Assembly (NCBI RefSeq): GCF_003515065.1
Contig: NZ_QXGH01000009.1
Coordinates: 372,001 to 436,000 of the forward strand
Direction: 5' to 3'
Length of the DNA: 64,000 nt
DNA from: Nocardioides immobilis
GTDB lineage: Bacteria > Actinomycetota > Actinomycetes > Propionibacteriales > Nocardioidaceae
Numbering within the stretch: the first letter of the stretch is position 1; each line of letters begins with the position of its first letter. Position numbers and translations under genes: made by a program. This document shows, piece after piece, positions 25,910-35,208 of this stretch. Under the pieces are notes generated by a model that saw only the letters and a list, made by a program, of their open reading frames with translations, ran no database searches and had not been told where the DNA came from.

Positions 25910-26998
25910 TCAGCGACGCTCGGCGTACCAGGGCTTGATCACGTCCATGATCAGCCGGTAGCGCTCGTCGTACGGCAGGAATGCCGACTTCATCGCGTTG
26001 ACCGTCAGCCACTCGACCTTGTCGAGCCCCCACCCGAACGCCTCGCACAGCAGCGCGAACTCGTTGGTCATCGAGGTGCCGCTCATCAGCCGGTTGTCGG
26101 TGTTGACCGTGACCCGGAACCGCAGGTCGGCCAGCAGCCCGATGGGGTGCTCGGCGATCGACGTGGCGGCGCCGGTCTGCAGGTTGGAGGACGGGCACAT
26201 CTCGAGCGGGATCCGCTTGTCGCGGACGTACGACGCCAGCAGGCCGAGCTTCGAAGTGCCGTCCTCCGCCACCGCGATGTCGTCGATGATCCGGACCCCG
26301 TGCCCGAGCCGGTCGGCGCCGCACCACTGGACCGCCTCCCAGATCGACGGCAGCCCGAAGGCCTCACCGGCGTGGCAGGTGGCGTGCCCGTTCTCCTGGC
26401 GCACGTAGTCGAACGCGTCCAGGAACCGGGTCGGCGGGTAGCCGGCCTCGGGGCCGGCGATGTCGAAGCCGGCGACGCCGCGGTCCCGGTAGCGGATCGC
26501 GAGCTCCGCGATCTCCAGCGACGGTGCCGCTTGCCGCATCGCCGTCAGCAGCTGCCGTACGACGATCCGCCCACCGCTCAGCTCGACGCCCTGCCGGAAG
26601 CCCTCCTCCACGGCCGCGACGACCTGGTCGAGGGCGAGCCCCTGCTGGACGTGAAGCTCCGGCGCGTAGCGGATCTCCGCGTAGACGACCCCGTCCGCGG
26701 CCAGGTCCTCGGCGCACTCGCGGGCGACCCGGGTGATCGCTGCCGGCGTCTGCATGACCCCCACCGTGTGCTCGAACGTCTCGAGGTAGCGCACCAATGA
26801 GCCGGAGTCGGCCGCCTCGGCGAACCACCGGCCGAGGGCCTGCGGATCGGTCGCCGGGAGCTCGTGGCCGGCCTCGGCGGCGAGGTCGACGATCGTGGCC
26901 GGGCGGAGGCCACCGTCGAGATGGTCGTGGAGCAGGACCTTGGGTGCGGACCTCAAATCCTCGACCGGCGGTACGCGTGTAGGTTCCATGCCCAGCAT
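25910..26998 (-). CDS. add: Adenosine deaminase
   Basis: A 362-aa zinc amidohydrolase converting (deoxy)adenosine to (deoxy)inosine. Zinc and catalytic residues are visible: HDH at 24-26 (LLHDHLDGG), CHAGE with the general-acid Glu, RLGHG, and NTDN with the metal-binding Asp. Length is normal. It feeds purine nucleoside phosphorylase encoded at 3.7 kb. ATG 26998 is used; ATG 26989 is an alternative. It is divergent from the MaoC gene with only 39 bases between. Confidence 0.93.
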   Translation of the reverse strand: MLGMEPTRVPPVEDLRSAPKVLLHDHLDGGLRPATIVDLAAEAGHELPATDPQALGRWFAEAADSGSLVRYLETFEHTVGVMQTPAAITRVARECAEDLAADGVVYAEIRYAPELHVQQGLALDQVVAAVEEGFRQGVELSGGRIVVRQLLTAMRQAAPSLEIAELAIRYRDRGVAGFDIAGPEAGYPPTRFLDAFDYVRQENGHATCHAGEAFGLPSIWEAVQWCGADRLGHGVRIIDDIAVAEDGTSKLGLLASYVRDKRIPLEMCPSSNLQTGAATSIAEHPIGLLADLRFRVTVNTDNRLMSGTSMTNEFALLCEAFGWGLDKVEWLTVNAMKSAFLPYDERYRLIMDVIKPWYAERR

Positions 26999-27037
26999 TG
27001 TTTCATCGGGTCAAACACGGCATGAAGGAGACGACGG

Positions 27038-27493
27038 ATGCGGGTCTTCACGACGTTCGAGGAGCTCGAAGCCGCCGCCGGCGAGCAGATCGGCACGAGC
27101 GAGTGGGTCACGATCGACCAGCGCCGGGTCAACCAGTTCGCGGACGCGACCGGCGACCACCAGTGGATCCACGTCGACGTCGAGCGCGCGAAGGACGGCC
27201 CGTTCGGCGGCACCATCGCGCACGGCTACCTGACCATGGCGCTCATCCCCTGGCTCGGCAGCCAGGTGTTCAAGCTCGCGACTCCCGGCGCCAAGCTCAA
27301 CTACGGCGTCAACAAGGTCCGCTTCCCGACGCCGCTGCTCGTGGGCTCCCGGATCCGCGCGCACCTGACGATCACCAGCGTCTCCGACATCCCCAAGGGC
27401 AAGCAGCTGATCGTGCAGCACACGATCGAGATCGAGGGCCAGGAGAAGCCGGCCTGCGTCGCCGAGACCGTGGTGCTCCTGCTCCCGAACTGA
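27038..27493 (+). CDS. MaoC/NodN-like (R)-specific enoyl-CoA hydratase
   Basis: A 151-aa single hot-dog-fold dehydratase. The hydratase-2 motif FADATGDHQWIHVDVERA places the catalytic Asp40-His45 dyad, and GPFGGTIAHGYLTMAL completes the motif. It hydrates trans-2-enoyl-CoA to the (R)-3-hydroxyacyl-CoA. AAGGAG sits 7 bases before ATG 27038. It is convergent with the putative immunity gene. Confidence 0.9.
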   Translation: MRVFTTFEELEAAAGEQIGTSEWVTIDQRRVNQFADATGDHQWIHVDVERAKDGPFGGTIAHGYLTMALIPWLGSQVFKLATPGAKLNYGVNKVRFPTPLLVGSRIRAHLTITSVSDIPKGKQLIVQHTIEIEGQEKPACVAETVVLLLPN

Positions 27494-27501
27494 CCCGGAG
27501 G

Positions 27502-28086
27502 TCAGGCCGGGCGTGACCGGTCGCGGCGGGTGATCGACGCCCAGTCACCCCATGCCGGCACGGGCTCCCAGTGCGTCGAGAAGTCGCCGCCCTGAAACTC
27601 GGTCTTCGACACGTCCGTGCTGCCGTCCGGCTGCGACCTGCGTACGACGACCGAGCTCGTGCCGTCCGGCCGGAACGAGTGCTCGGTCAGCACCGACCAG
27701 TCGTTACCACGGACGAAACCACTGCTGTCCGCGAACTCGTACTCATAGACGTTCGTGAGGAACAGTCGGCCGTCGGCTTGGAGGCGGAAGTAGTACGACG
27801 CCTCGCGGGTGCCCCAGAAGTTGAAGAACTCGACCTCCACCACGTCGGGCTGGCCCGGCTCCCGGGTGCTCCGCTTCAGCTCGGCGAGCAGCGTCCACAC
27901 GGCCGGCTCGTCGCCTTCCAGGTCGAGGTCGTCGGGGTCGTCCGGCGTCAGTGGCTCCACGCCGCAAGCGACCTTGACCTTGTCGCCGGCCTCATAACGT
28001 GCCCGCGCTTCGTCCTCGCTCATCGGTGTGAGCATGACCTTGTAGATCTCACTCCACCCGGTCCCGTAGAGCAGGTGCGGCATCAC
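27502..28086 (-). CDS. Putative immunity protein of the adjacent polymorphic toxin
   Basis: A 194-aa acidic, soluble protein without signal peptide or recognised domain. It begins GTG ATG, the GTG overlapping the toxin stop as GTGA at 28083-28086. Acidic stretches such as TPDDPDDLDLEGDEP and a beta-rich C-terminal half are visible. Position directly behind a toxin gene with the same direction and coupled translation is the normal place of the cognate immunity gene, so neutralisation of the C-terminal nuclease is inferred. Family not recognised. Confidence 0.6.
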   Translation of the reverse strand: MMPHLLYGTGWSEIYKVMLTPMSEDEARARYEAGDKVKVACGVEPLTPDDPDDLDLEGDEPAVWTLLAELKRSTREPGQPDVVEVEFFNFWGTREASYYFRLQADGRLFLTNVYEYEFADSSGFVRGNDWSVLTEHSFRPDGTSSVVVRRSQPDGSTDVSKTEFQGGDFSTHWEPVPAWGDWASITRRDRSRPA

Positions 28087-30656
28087 GGAAGCCTTCCTTC
28101 GGGGAAATCTGGCGTGTAGATCTTGCCGTCGGTGTCGCGGATGATCACCGGCGGGTCCTTCTTCGCGGCGTACCTGAGGTATTTGGCGTCGAGCGGGCCG
28201 GCTTGCGGTGGGATCTCGAGCACGAGGTCACCCCTCAGCGGCTCCCCCACCTCGTCAGGGAAGTTCGCGCGGTTCCCGGGGGTGTCCGGGACGATCCGGC
28301 CGGCGTAGTGATCGACGGTGAGATCGATGTCCTGCTTGAGCCGGGTCGGGTCGGCGAGATCGCCGTACTGCCGGTACTTCCGCTCGACGATCCACTTTCC
28401 GGGCTCGTAGGAGTCGAGCCGCCGGCCCCCGTCGACGAAGACCTCGTTGTACTTGTACCGGTGCCAGTTCTGCGCGTTGAACGCCTCGCCGTGCCCCCAG
28501 ATCGGCTTGAACCGGTTGAGCGCGATCAGCTCGAGAGCGCCGTCGTCGCCGAGCCTGAAGACGTGCCCGCCGTACTTCAGCTCGGTGCCGGCCGGCAGGT
28601 GCTTGAAGTGGTCGCCGAGCGCCATGAAGCGGCGCATGCCGCCCTTGCCGCCGACGGAGATCACGCCCTTGGCGTCGGTGTAGATGATCAGGTCGCCGGA
28701 CTGGTAGATCGTGTTCGGCTGCGGCGCCTTCAGCGCCGCCGCCAGGTCGTCGGCGTTCTTGAACTCGATCTGGAGCAGCTCTTGGCCGTTGAGGTACTGG
28801 ACGTTGTACGACGCGCGGTCGCCCAGCGCCTCGAGCTGCTTGCTCAGCTTGGCGTAGAGCTCGGGAGAGACGACGCCCTTGAGCCCCTTGAGCGTCAGCT
28901 TGCCGCCGGTCGCCGCCCAGCCGGCGAACGGGATGGCGCCCGCGGCCGACAGGCCGGCGTTCACGTGATCACCCTCGAGCTCGTACCAGCCGGCGTTGAT
29001 CAGGTCGGCGATCTCGCCGACGAGCGGGATCAGGCCGCCGAGGTCGAGCACGAGGTGCCCGAGGTCGACGTACCAGGGCTTGTCGTTCTTCTCGGCCTCC
29101 GCCTTGGCCTTGGCCGCCTGCTCCTCGCCGTAGGTGACGACCCCCTGCAGCTGCCGCGCCAGCTCCGCCGGCACCAGGTCCCCCGGCTTCTCGGACAGCG
29201 CCGTCGTGAGCAGCGCGCCGACGGCGTTCTCGCCGTTGGGTCCCCGCCATTCCCGCTCGAGCAGCAGGTACGCCAGCACATCCGGTACGACGACGTCGTC
29301 GCCGTCGAGCTCCAGCGTCCGGGCGCCGCCCCCGGTGAGCACGAGCTGGGCGGCCGACCGGTTGCGGGACAGGGCGGTCGCGAGGGCCTGGACCGGGTCG
29401 AGCGCGTAGCCGTCGGGGGTGAGCACGTTGTGAGACCCGAGGTGGAAGTCCCAGCCCTTGGCCCCGTCGAGCTCGTCGCGCTCGAACTTGATGACCCGCG
29501 CGCTCACGTCGGCGAGGAACCCCGGGTCCCAGCCACCTTGGCCGAGCAGCGACGCCAGGATGATCTGGCTCCCCGGGGCGACCTCGATGATGTTCGTGCC
29601 CTGGGCGGTGACCGACCTGACCCACTTGTCGGCCGTGTCGCCCGGCAGCTTGTAGTCGCCCTGGACCATCGACGCGAGGCCGAGCAACGGCCCGAGCGCC
29701 TTGATCATCCGCTGGTTGTAGGCGTCCGAGTCCTCGATCGTGGTGCCGTCGGCCCACAGACCGTCCTGGGCGGCCGCCATGGCGTTCGCCATCTGCTGGA
29801 GGTCGACCCCGTTGGCGAGCATCCCGGCGAACTCGGGGTCGCCCTGGTGCCGCTCGAGGATCGCGAGCAGCGCCTCGCGGTCCTCCGGGGCGTGGTTGCT
29901 GTAGTTGTAGATGATCTCCTTGACGCGCTCGAGGTCCTCGGCCTTCTGCCCGTCGTCGAGCTGGTCGAGATCCTCGAGCAGGATCAGCTCGTCGCCGAGC
30001 GCCTCCTCGGCGGCGTCGTACATCGCCACGTAGGCGGCCTGCGCGGCCCGCGGGTCGCTCAGGTTGAGCTGGATGTCCTTCGGGACCTTGACGTAGGTGG
30101 CGTTCGCGAGGCTGGTGGCGCAGGTGGTCGTGGCCGTGCGGCACTCCTCGACGAGATCCTCGTACTGGCCGTCCAGGGTGCCGAAGATCCGGTCGCGCTC
30201 CGCAGTCGCGGCCGACCGCTTGCCCGAGTAGATGTCGGCGAGCTCCTCGTGCTCCCACCTGCTGGACCTGCGGCCGCCCTCGGCGAGACCGTCCCGGTCC
30301 TCCTCGTACTTGGTGCCGAGCGACTTCAGCTCCCGGGTGCAGTCAGCCTCGGCGTCAGCACGGCGGCTGTTGAGCCGGCCGAGCGTCTGGAGAGCGTCGT
30401 CGTAGACCTTGGCCAGCGTCCCGAGCGCACCGGCCGCTGTCTCGAGGTGGCCCTGGTAGGTGACGAGGAGGGTCCCGACCGTGCCCATGTCGGCCTTGAC
30501 GTAGCTCGCGGCGCTCCCCTGCCACGCGTCGCCGATCTCCCCGGGCGTGGCCTTGACGTTCGCCGCCCGGTTGCCGAGGGCCTCGGCCGCCGCGGCATAG
30601 CTCCGCTTGACCTGGCGGAGGCCGTCGGGGTCGACATCGAGCTGGTAGTGACCCAC
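28083..30656 (-). CDS. WXG-domain polymorphic toxin with C-terminal nuclease-like domain
   Basis: An 857-aa putative type VII-secreted effector. Residues 1-100 are helical with a WXG motif (DAWQGSAAS, W45-G47); about 110-650 form a long helical scaffold, interrupted by a hydrophobic stretch near 535-600 (LDLGGLIPLVGEIADLI, GLSAAGAIPFAGWAA) as in pretoxin regions. The final 140 residues hold GGRRLDSYEPGKWIVERKYR with D748, E758 and K760, a D...ExK pattern of restriction-endonuclease-like toxins. The product is probably a DNase, neutralised by the next gene. GTG 30656 follows a WXG100 helper. No signal peptide. Confidence 0.75.
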   Translation of the reverse strand: MGHYQLDVDPDGLRQVKRSYAAAAEALGNRAANVKATPGEIGDAWQGSAASYVKADMGTVGTLLVTYQGHLETAAGALGTLAKVYDDALQTLGRLNSRRADAEADCTRELKSLGTKYEEDRDGLAEGGRRSSRWEHEELADIYSGKRSAATAERDRIFGTLDGQYEDLVEECRTATTTCATSLANATYVKVPKDIQLNLSDPRAAQAAYVAMYDAAEEALGDELILLEDLDQLDDGQKAEDLERVKEIIYNYSNHAPEDREALLAILERHQGDPEFAGMLANGVDLQQMANAMAAAQDGLWADGTTIEDSDAYNQRMIKALGPLLGLASMVQGDYKLPGDTADKWVRSVTAQGTNIIEVAPGSQIILASLLGQGGWDPGFLADVSARVIKFERDELDGAKGWDFHLGSHNVLTPDGYALDPVQALATALSRNRSAAQLVLTGGGARTLELDGDDVVVPDVLAYLLLEREWRGPNGENAVGALLTTALSEKPGDLVPAELARQLQGVVTYGEEQAAKAKAEAEKNDKPWYVDLGHLVLDLGGLIPLVGEIADLINAGWYELEGDHVNAGLSAAGAIPFAGWAATGGKLTLKGLKGVVSPELYAKLSKQLEALGDRASYNVQYLNGQELLQIEFKNADDLAAALKAPQPNTIYQSGDLIIYTDAKGVISVGGKGGMRRFMALGDHFKHLPAGTELKYGGHVFRLGDDGALELIALNRFKPIWGHGEAFNAQNWHRYKYNEVFVDGGRRLDSYEPGKWIVERKYRQYGDLADPTRLKQDIDLTVDHYAGRIVPDTPGNRANFPDEVGEPLRGDLVLEIPPQAGPLDAKYLRYAAKKDPPVIIRDTDGKIYTPDFPEGRLP

Positions 30657-30657
30657 G

Positions 30658-30981
30658 TCAACCCCCGGCGAGGGTGCGGTCCAGGTCCTTCAGGTTGATC
30701 GCGAGCTCGTTGACGTTGAGGGCGATCGCGCCCGCCTCATCGGCCGTCAGCGCGAGCGCGACCTGCCAGGACGCCGTGAACGCGGTGATCCCGGGATCGA
30801 TCTGCGCGAAGAACGAGCCGCACGACTCGGTCACGAGCGAGTAGCCGTCGGGGAGGTCCTCGACGATGCCACCGCACAGCTGCGCCAGCCCGTTGAACCG
30901 CTGCCGCACGGTGCTGACCGCCTCGTCGGTCATCTTCAGCACCGGCGGCGCTCCTGCACCGCCCTCGTCGGGTCGCACCAT
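30658..30981 (-). CDS. WXG100/ESX-like helper of the toxin
   Basis: A 107-aa helical protein without signal peptide. MTDEAVSTVRQRFNGLAQLCGGIVEDLP and AIALNVNELAINLKDLDRTLAGG look like two amphipathic helices separated by a turn, the ESAT-6-like hairpin arrangement, although no WXG tripeptide is present. Its stop lies one base before the toxin start, so it is made with the toxin and probably forms the targeting complex, as the small partners of LXG effectors do. ATG 30981 is the likely start. Confidence 0.65.
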   Translation of the reverse strand: MVRPDEGGAGAPPVLKMTDEAVSTVRQRFNGLAQLCGGIVEDLPDGYSLVTESCGSFFAQIDPGITAFTASWQVALALTADEAGAIALNVNELAINLKDLDRTLAGG

Positions 30982-30992
30982 GGAGGACCCGA

Positions 30993-33737
30993 TCAGCCGA
31001 CCAGCGAGCCGACGACCGGGCGCGACCCGGGCACGAGCTCCTCGACGAGCGCCTCGGTCTCGGCCTCGAGGTCGGCATCGCGCTCCGACAGAGCGACCAG
31101 CATCTCGTCGACCGCGGCAGCGATGCCGGGGCCGCCGGGCCCGTCGTACTCCGCCCGCAGCAGGTCGCGCCACAACAGCTGGGAGTGCGGCACCAGCCGC
31201 AGCCCGGCGCGCGCGGCCCCCGCCGCGCCGTCGGGGTCGTCGCTCGAGAGCTCGACCAGGCGGTGCGCGGCGGACTCGACCGCGTCGGCGATCGTCGTGT
31301 CCAGCCGGGTGCGGGCGAGCCACGCGTAGCGGCCTCGCTCGCGCCGGTCGAGGAACGGCCCGCGGATCAGCTGGAGGGCACGACGGAGCAGCTCCATCTC
31401 GGTCTTCGCCGCAGCGCCCCGCGACCGCTGCACGAGCGTGCAGAACGCGTGCCAGTCGACGGCGACCTCGTCAGCCAGGAACAGGCGCCCCTCGTCGTTC
31501 TCGCGGAGCAGGTAGCTGCCGTCGGTCGCGTGCCCGAGCCACTCCCGCACCCGCTCGATGGTCGCGTCGCGCACCTCGGAGGTGACACCGCGCGGCCACA
31601 CCGAAGCGGAAAGCACGCTGGGGTGCACCGGCGCGGTCTGGAGCGCGAGGTACGTCGCGACCTCGGTGGCGAGTCCGAGGCGGACATCGTCCATCTGACC
31701 GGGGACCCGCGCCTCGAGCGGACCGAGGACGCCGATCCGGACGGCCGCGGACGCCCAGTGGGCGTCGTCCCCCGGACGCGGTGCCCGCGGGATGACGACG
31801 CCGGCGTCGGTCGCCGGCGCCCGCTGCTCGCGCGCCTTGGCGAACAGTCCCGCGAGCTGGACGGCCGTGCGCTCGGTGAGTCGTACGGCGGTCACGGCGA
31901 TGTCGAGCAGCGGCAGCGCCAGGTGCCCGGACTCGTCGACGGTGAGGTGCCAGCGGGTGCCGGGCAGCTTCCCGACAGCGACGACGCCCAGGCCCCGGTC
32001 ACCCGTGCGGATCATCGGCTGCAGCCGGTCGACGAGCTCGTCGTCGGGTACGGCGCCGAGCATCAGGTACTGCGGCGTCAGGTCTGGCCTGCTCCCCGCC
32101 CGGCCGGACAGCACGTCCTGGCCGCTGCGGTCGGGACGGTCGGCCTCGAGGCCGGTGACCAGCGCGGCCAGGTCGTCGACGACCGCGAAGCTGCCGTCGG
32201 AGATGTCGGCGAGCACCGGTGACAGCTCGAAGGAGTGCACCAGCTGGTCGTCGGACCACGGCGAGGTCACCAGCTGCACGGCGAGTGCGGAGACGACCTC
32301 CCGGGCCACTGCGTGGGCGCCGCTGACCGAGGCCGGCCCTCCGACCGCCTCGAGGTCGATGAGGACGTCGGCACCGCGGTCGTCGCGGCCGATGCACACA
32401 AGTCCGGGGTACGGCGCACTGCCGAGCGGTCCCTGGTCCGCCTCGGCGGACTCCCGGTCGAGCCGCCAGCGGCGGCCCTCCTTGAGCGGGACCCACGGGG
32501 CTGGCGGGTTGGGCGCGGCCGGCGCGATCCGGAGCTCGATCTCGTCGTCGTCGACCGTCACCGCGTAGACGGGCGGCAGCGGGATGCCGTCGGCCTTGGC
32601 GCTCACGACGAGGCGGCGCAGGGCCCGGTCGACGCGCTCGGCCCGGTCCAGGTCGGCGCCGACGAGCAGCGCGACCTCGGTCTCGATCTGGGAGGCGGAC
32701 AGGTCGGCGCCGCGTCGGCGTCGCCGCTCCATCGCGATCGCGCCGGCCAAGGTCGCCGCCAGCAGACCGCCGCCGACCAGGTCACCGGCCAGCCCGTCGT
32801 ACGACGGCTCCACGGCCTGGTTCTCGTCGTCCGCCTGGTCGACCACCGGGACGACCTCGTGGCGGTCGCCCTTGTCTTCGTGCTGCCGGTGCTGGACCTG
32901 GTCGACCCGGTCGGCGCCGACGGCGTCGTCGGGCAGCACCAGCACCCAGCCGGGCTGGATCAGCCGCCCGATGACCAGCTCGCCACCGTCCGGCTGCTGC
33001 CGGCCCTTGTTGAGCTCGAAGATCTCCTTCCAGCGCCGCCCGTCGCCGAGGTACTCCGCCGCGATGTCCCAGAGGTTGTGGTGGTAGCGACCCTCGGGCG
33101 GCTTGACCGTCACGATCTTGCGACCGAGCAGGTCGCTGGCCGCCTCGCCGAGCTCCTGCTTCGTCTCGGTGTAGAGGGCCGGAGCCACGAAGTCCTCCGG
33201 CGCGGCCTGCTGCATCGGGCGCCCGGGCTGGTCCACGCTGGCCTGGGCGTCCTGGACCGCGACAGTGGCCTGGCGCGAGGCGGGCCGGCCCCCGTCGTCC
33301 GCCGACGCCGCTCCGGCACTGCCGATCAGGGACGCGCCGACCAGGATGGTGCCGACCAATGCACGGGCCAGCGCCTGCGAGCGGCCCGACAGCGGCACCG
33401 GCCGGGGCAGGCCACCGCCGCGGAGCAGCGACACCGCCTCGACGACGACGCAGACGGCGAACTGGAGCCACGCCAGCCACACCACGACCAGCAGCACGGT
33501 GATCAGCGCGTCGAACGTCAGCGGCTGGGTCAGGTCGTCCCGGGACGGCAGGCCGGTCGGGTACGGCGGCAGCCCCTGCCAGAGCCACAGGCCGACCGGG
33601 ATGCCGACCAGCAGTACGGCAAGCGCCAGCCCGGCGCCGAGCACGGCGACGGGGGACGACTTCTTCTCCGCGACGGCCGGGGCGGTGAAGCGCTCCGGCC
33701 CGCGACGGGTGCTGTCAGTGGGGGCGTCGGTGTTCAT
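30993..33737 (-). CDS. Membrane protein with LysM and bacterial transcriptional-activator (BTAD) domains
   Basis: A 914-aa protein. Three hydrophobic segments (about residues 28-55, 75-105 and 125-147) are followed by a LysM motif (YHHNLWDIAAEYLGDGRRWKEIFELN, about 213-240), a further hydrophobic segment near 315-335 and a large C-terminal part. The last 250 residues carry winged-helix-like VRIGVLGPLEARVPGQ and the BTAD helical repeat (ELLRRALQLIRGPFLD, AAHRLVELSSDDPDGAAGAARAGLRLVP). LysM-BTAD proteins accompany actinobacterial Tad loci and may sense cell-wall state. It lies between tadG and the toxin helper, linking the two systems. Confidence 0.8.
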   Translation of the reverse strand: MNTDAPTDSTRRGPERFTAPAVAEKKSSPVAVLGAGLALAVLLVGIPVGLWLWQGLPPYPTGLPSRDDLTQPLTFDALITVLLVVVWLAWLQFAVCVVVEAVSLLRGGGLPRPVPLSGRSQALARALVGTILVGASLIGSAGAASADDGGRPASRQATVAVQDAQASVDQPGRPMQQAAPEDFVAPALYTETKQELGEAASDLLGRKIVTVKPPEGRYHHNLWDIAAEYLGDGRRWKEIFELNKGRQQPDGGELVIGRLIQPGWVLVLPDDAVGADRVDQVQHRQHEDKGDRHEVVPVVDQADDENQAVEPSYDGLAGDLVGGGLLAATLAGAIAMERRRRRGADLSASQIETEVALLVGADLDRAERVDRALRRLVVSAKADGIPLPPVYAVTVDDDEIELRIAPAAPNPPAPWVPLKEGRRWRLDRESAEADQGPLGSAPYPGLVCIGRDDRGADVLIDLEAVGGPASVSGAHAVAREVVSALAVQLVTSPWSDDQLVHSFELSPVLADISDGSFAVVDDLAALVTGLEADRPDRSGQDVLSGRAGSRPDLTPQYLMLGAVPDDELVDRLQPMIRTGDRGLGVVAVGKLPGTRWHLTVDESGHLALPLLDIAVTAVRLTERTAVQLAGLFAKAREQRAPATDAGVVIPRAPRPGDDAHWASAAVRIGVLGPLEARVPGQMDDVRLGLATEVATYLALQTAPVHPSVLSASVWPRGVTSEVRDATIERVREWLGHATDGSYLLRENDEGRLFLADEVAVDWHAFCTLVQRSRGAAAKTEMELLRRALQLIRGPFLDRRERGRYAWLARTRLDTTIADAVESAAHRLVELSSDDPDGAAGAARAGLRLVPHSQLLWRDLLRAEYDGPGGPGIAAAVDEMLVALSERDADLEAETEALVEELVPGSRPVVGSLVG

Positions 33738-33739
33738 GG

Positions 33740-34150
33740 CTAGTCGGGGATCCCTGGCTCTGCGGTGGCGGTCGCGTGGACCTCGAACGAGTTGTAGCCG
33801 ATCAGGCTCAACATCTTGGTGCCGATCGTGTCGGTCGCCGTCACCCGCACGTAGCTGCCGTCGGCGGGCACGTAGACCTGGAAGTTGCTGTAGCCCTGGG
33901 CTCGCATCGCTGCCTCGGCACGGTCCTGTGCCTCGTCGCGGTCGATCCTGAACTCGTTGTTCGTGTGCGCATAGATCTCGTCGGTGGCCTGGGCACCGGC
34001 AACGGCGGCGGCCTCGACGTCGTCGGCGAGCGTCATCCTGGCGTTGAGGGCGCCGCCGCCGTCGAAGACGAGACCGGCGACGACGACCAGCGTGATCGCC
34101 ATGCCGACGATGAAGACCGATGCCGATCCGCGCTCGTCCCGCTTCGTCAT
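33740..34150 (-). CDS. TadG-like pilus assembly protein
   Basis: A 136-aa protein with an N-terminal ERGSASVFIVGMAITLVVVAG pseudopilin-like segment, the glycine-serine boundary and hydrophobic helix of TadE/TadG minor components, followed by a short extracytoplasmic domain (LADDVEAAAVAGAQATDEI). Starts with ATG overlapping the upstream TadE stop as ATGA at 34147-34150. Probably a minor pseudopilin of the Tad pilus. Confidence 0.8.
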   Translation of the reverse strand: MTKRDERGSASVFIVGMAITLVVVAGLVFDGGGALNARMTLADDVEAAAVAGAQATDEIYAHTNNEFRIDRDEAQDRAEAAMRAQGYSNFQVYVPADGSYVRVTATDTIGTKMLSLIGYNSFEVHATATAEPGIPD

Positions 34151-34566
34151 GATTCGTACTTCCGGTAGGGATCGAGGCGGACCGTCGACTCGGCTTCGAT
34201 GTCGACGCTCCCGGGGAGACCGATCAGGCCCAGGCCGTCGTACGGGACCGAGCAGTTGAGGACGACTCGGATCGAACCGTCGGGTCCCCAATTGCTGGGG
34301 TCGACCACGGTGGTGCAGTCGGCGTCGAGGTCGCCGTCCTCGAACGAGGCAGACGCGGTCGCCGACGCAGCGGCGATGGCCTCGGACCTGGTGGTCTCGA
34401 GCGACGCTGCGCGTGCGGCATCCCGCGCGGCGGCCTCGATGTCGCCCTCGACGCCCACGTAGCGGCCGCCCGCGACGACGAGCATCGCGAACATGAAGAG
34501 AACCGGAGCCAGGATGACGATCTCGACCGCCATCGATCCTCGTTCGTCGCGCCGCCACCGACTCAT
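34147..34566 (-). CDS. TadE-like minor pseudopilin (second copy)
   Basis: A 139-aa protein with ERGSMAVEIVILAPVLFMF, the TadE signature of Gly-x-x-x-x-Glu before a hydrophobic helix (about residues 14-34), and EAAARDAARAAS in the next helix. The extracytoplasmic part has two Cys, which may pair. It starts at the base where the first TadE ends (34566). Role: minor component or accessory of the Tad/Flp pilus in the membrane. Confidence 0.88.
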   Translation of the reverse strand: MSRWRRDERGSMAVEIVILAPVLFMFAMLVVAGGRYVGVEGDIEAAARDAARAASLETTRSEAIAAASATASASFEDGDLDADCTTVVDPSNWGPDGSIRVVLNCSVPYDGLGLIGLPGSVDIEAESTVRLDPYRKYES

Positions 34567-34961
34567 CAGTCGGCCCCGGTCGTCGGCTCGAGCGGACCCT
34601 CGACGGTCTGGCTGACGGTCGGCACCCCGATCGGGGAGATCTCCTGGGCGTGGCCGGTGACGGTCACCCGCACCCGGTCGCCGACGATCTCGACGTGCAC
34701 CTGGTAGTCCTCGAGGACGCCCTTGCCGATCTGCGCGGCGTACTCCCGCCCGGCGGCCTGCGCCGCGGCCTCGTTGCCGTAGACCCGCGCCTGACGCGCC
34801 GCCTCGCGGGCCGCCGCGCTGGCGGCCTGGTTGCCGAACCAGACCAGCCCGAACTGCACCGCGATGAACATGATCAGGATGAGCAGCGGCATGTAGAGCA
34901 CGAGCTCGATGCTGCTGGCTCCCGATTCATCGCGGCGGAGCCGACGCGGACGGTTGGGCAC
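34566..34961 (-). CDS. TadE-like minor pseudopilin (first copy)
   Basis: A 131-aa TadE family protein: DESGASSIELVLYMPLLILIMF carries the Glu at position five after the processing Gly and a hydrophobic helix; AASAAAREAARQARVYG is the following helix. It lies 4 bases after the Flp gene stop (34966). It probably forms a heterodimer with the second TadE. Confidence 0.9.
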   Translation of the reverse strand: MPNRPRRLRRDESGASSIELVLYMPLLILIMFIAVQFGLVWFGNQAASAAAREAARQARVYGNEAAAQAAGREYAAQIGKGVLEDYQVHVEIVGDRVRVTVTGHAQEISPIGVPTVSQTVEGPLEPTTGAD

Positions 34962-34965
34962 GGGT

Positions 34966-35160
34966 TCAGTTGCCCAGGTTGAGCGAGTCCGCTTTGTCGT
35001 TGATCTTCGTCTCGATGGTGGCAGCGATGGCGATCGCGATGCCGGCCACGGCCACCGCGATGATCACCCACTCCACCGCGGAGACGCCGCGTTCCTCGTT
35101 GCGAGCACGGGCCAGATGGCCGCGGACCAGGATCATCAGGTACTGCACTTCGGGACTCAT
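34966..35160 (-). CDS. flp: Flp-type type IVb prepilin
   Basis: A 64-aa prepilin: a 25-residue basic leader ends at ERG, then VSAVEWVIIAVAVAGIAIAIA forms the pilin helix with Glu at position five of the mature protein. It is the major Tad pilus subunit. The C-terminal tail (ETKINDKADSLNLGN) is short. AAGGA precedes ATG 35160. No TadV prepilin peptidase gene is present in this window, so processing needs a distant gene. Confidence 0.92.
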   Translation of the reverse strand: MSPEVQYLMILVRGHLARARNEERGVSAVEWVIIAVAVAGIAIAIAATIETKINDKADSLNLGN

Positions 35161-35182
35161 GGTGGTTCCTTTCCGAGTTGGA

Positions 35183-35204
35183 CTCCGTCTTCCCCGCGAC
35201 GGAG
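35183..35204 (-). terminator. Hairpin between tadC and flp
   Basis: CTCCGTC (35183-35189) and GACGGAG (35198-35204) form a 7-bp stem with an 8-base loop directly after the tadC stop. It may stabilise or process the downstream flp mRNA, or act as an attenuator, allowing pilin levels to differ from the assembly proteins. Confidence 0.4.
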
Positions 35205-35208
35205 CGGT

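Noticed and set aside
28203..30698. Long plus-strand ORF opposite the toxin gene
   Set aside because: Low-complexity shadow translation (repeated RDQ, DVL, EVG runs), while the minus frame carries the WXG and D-ExK motifs.
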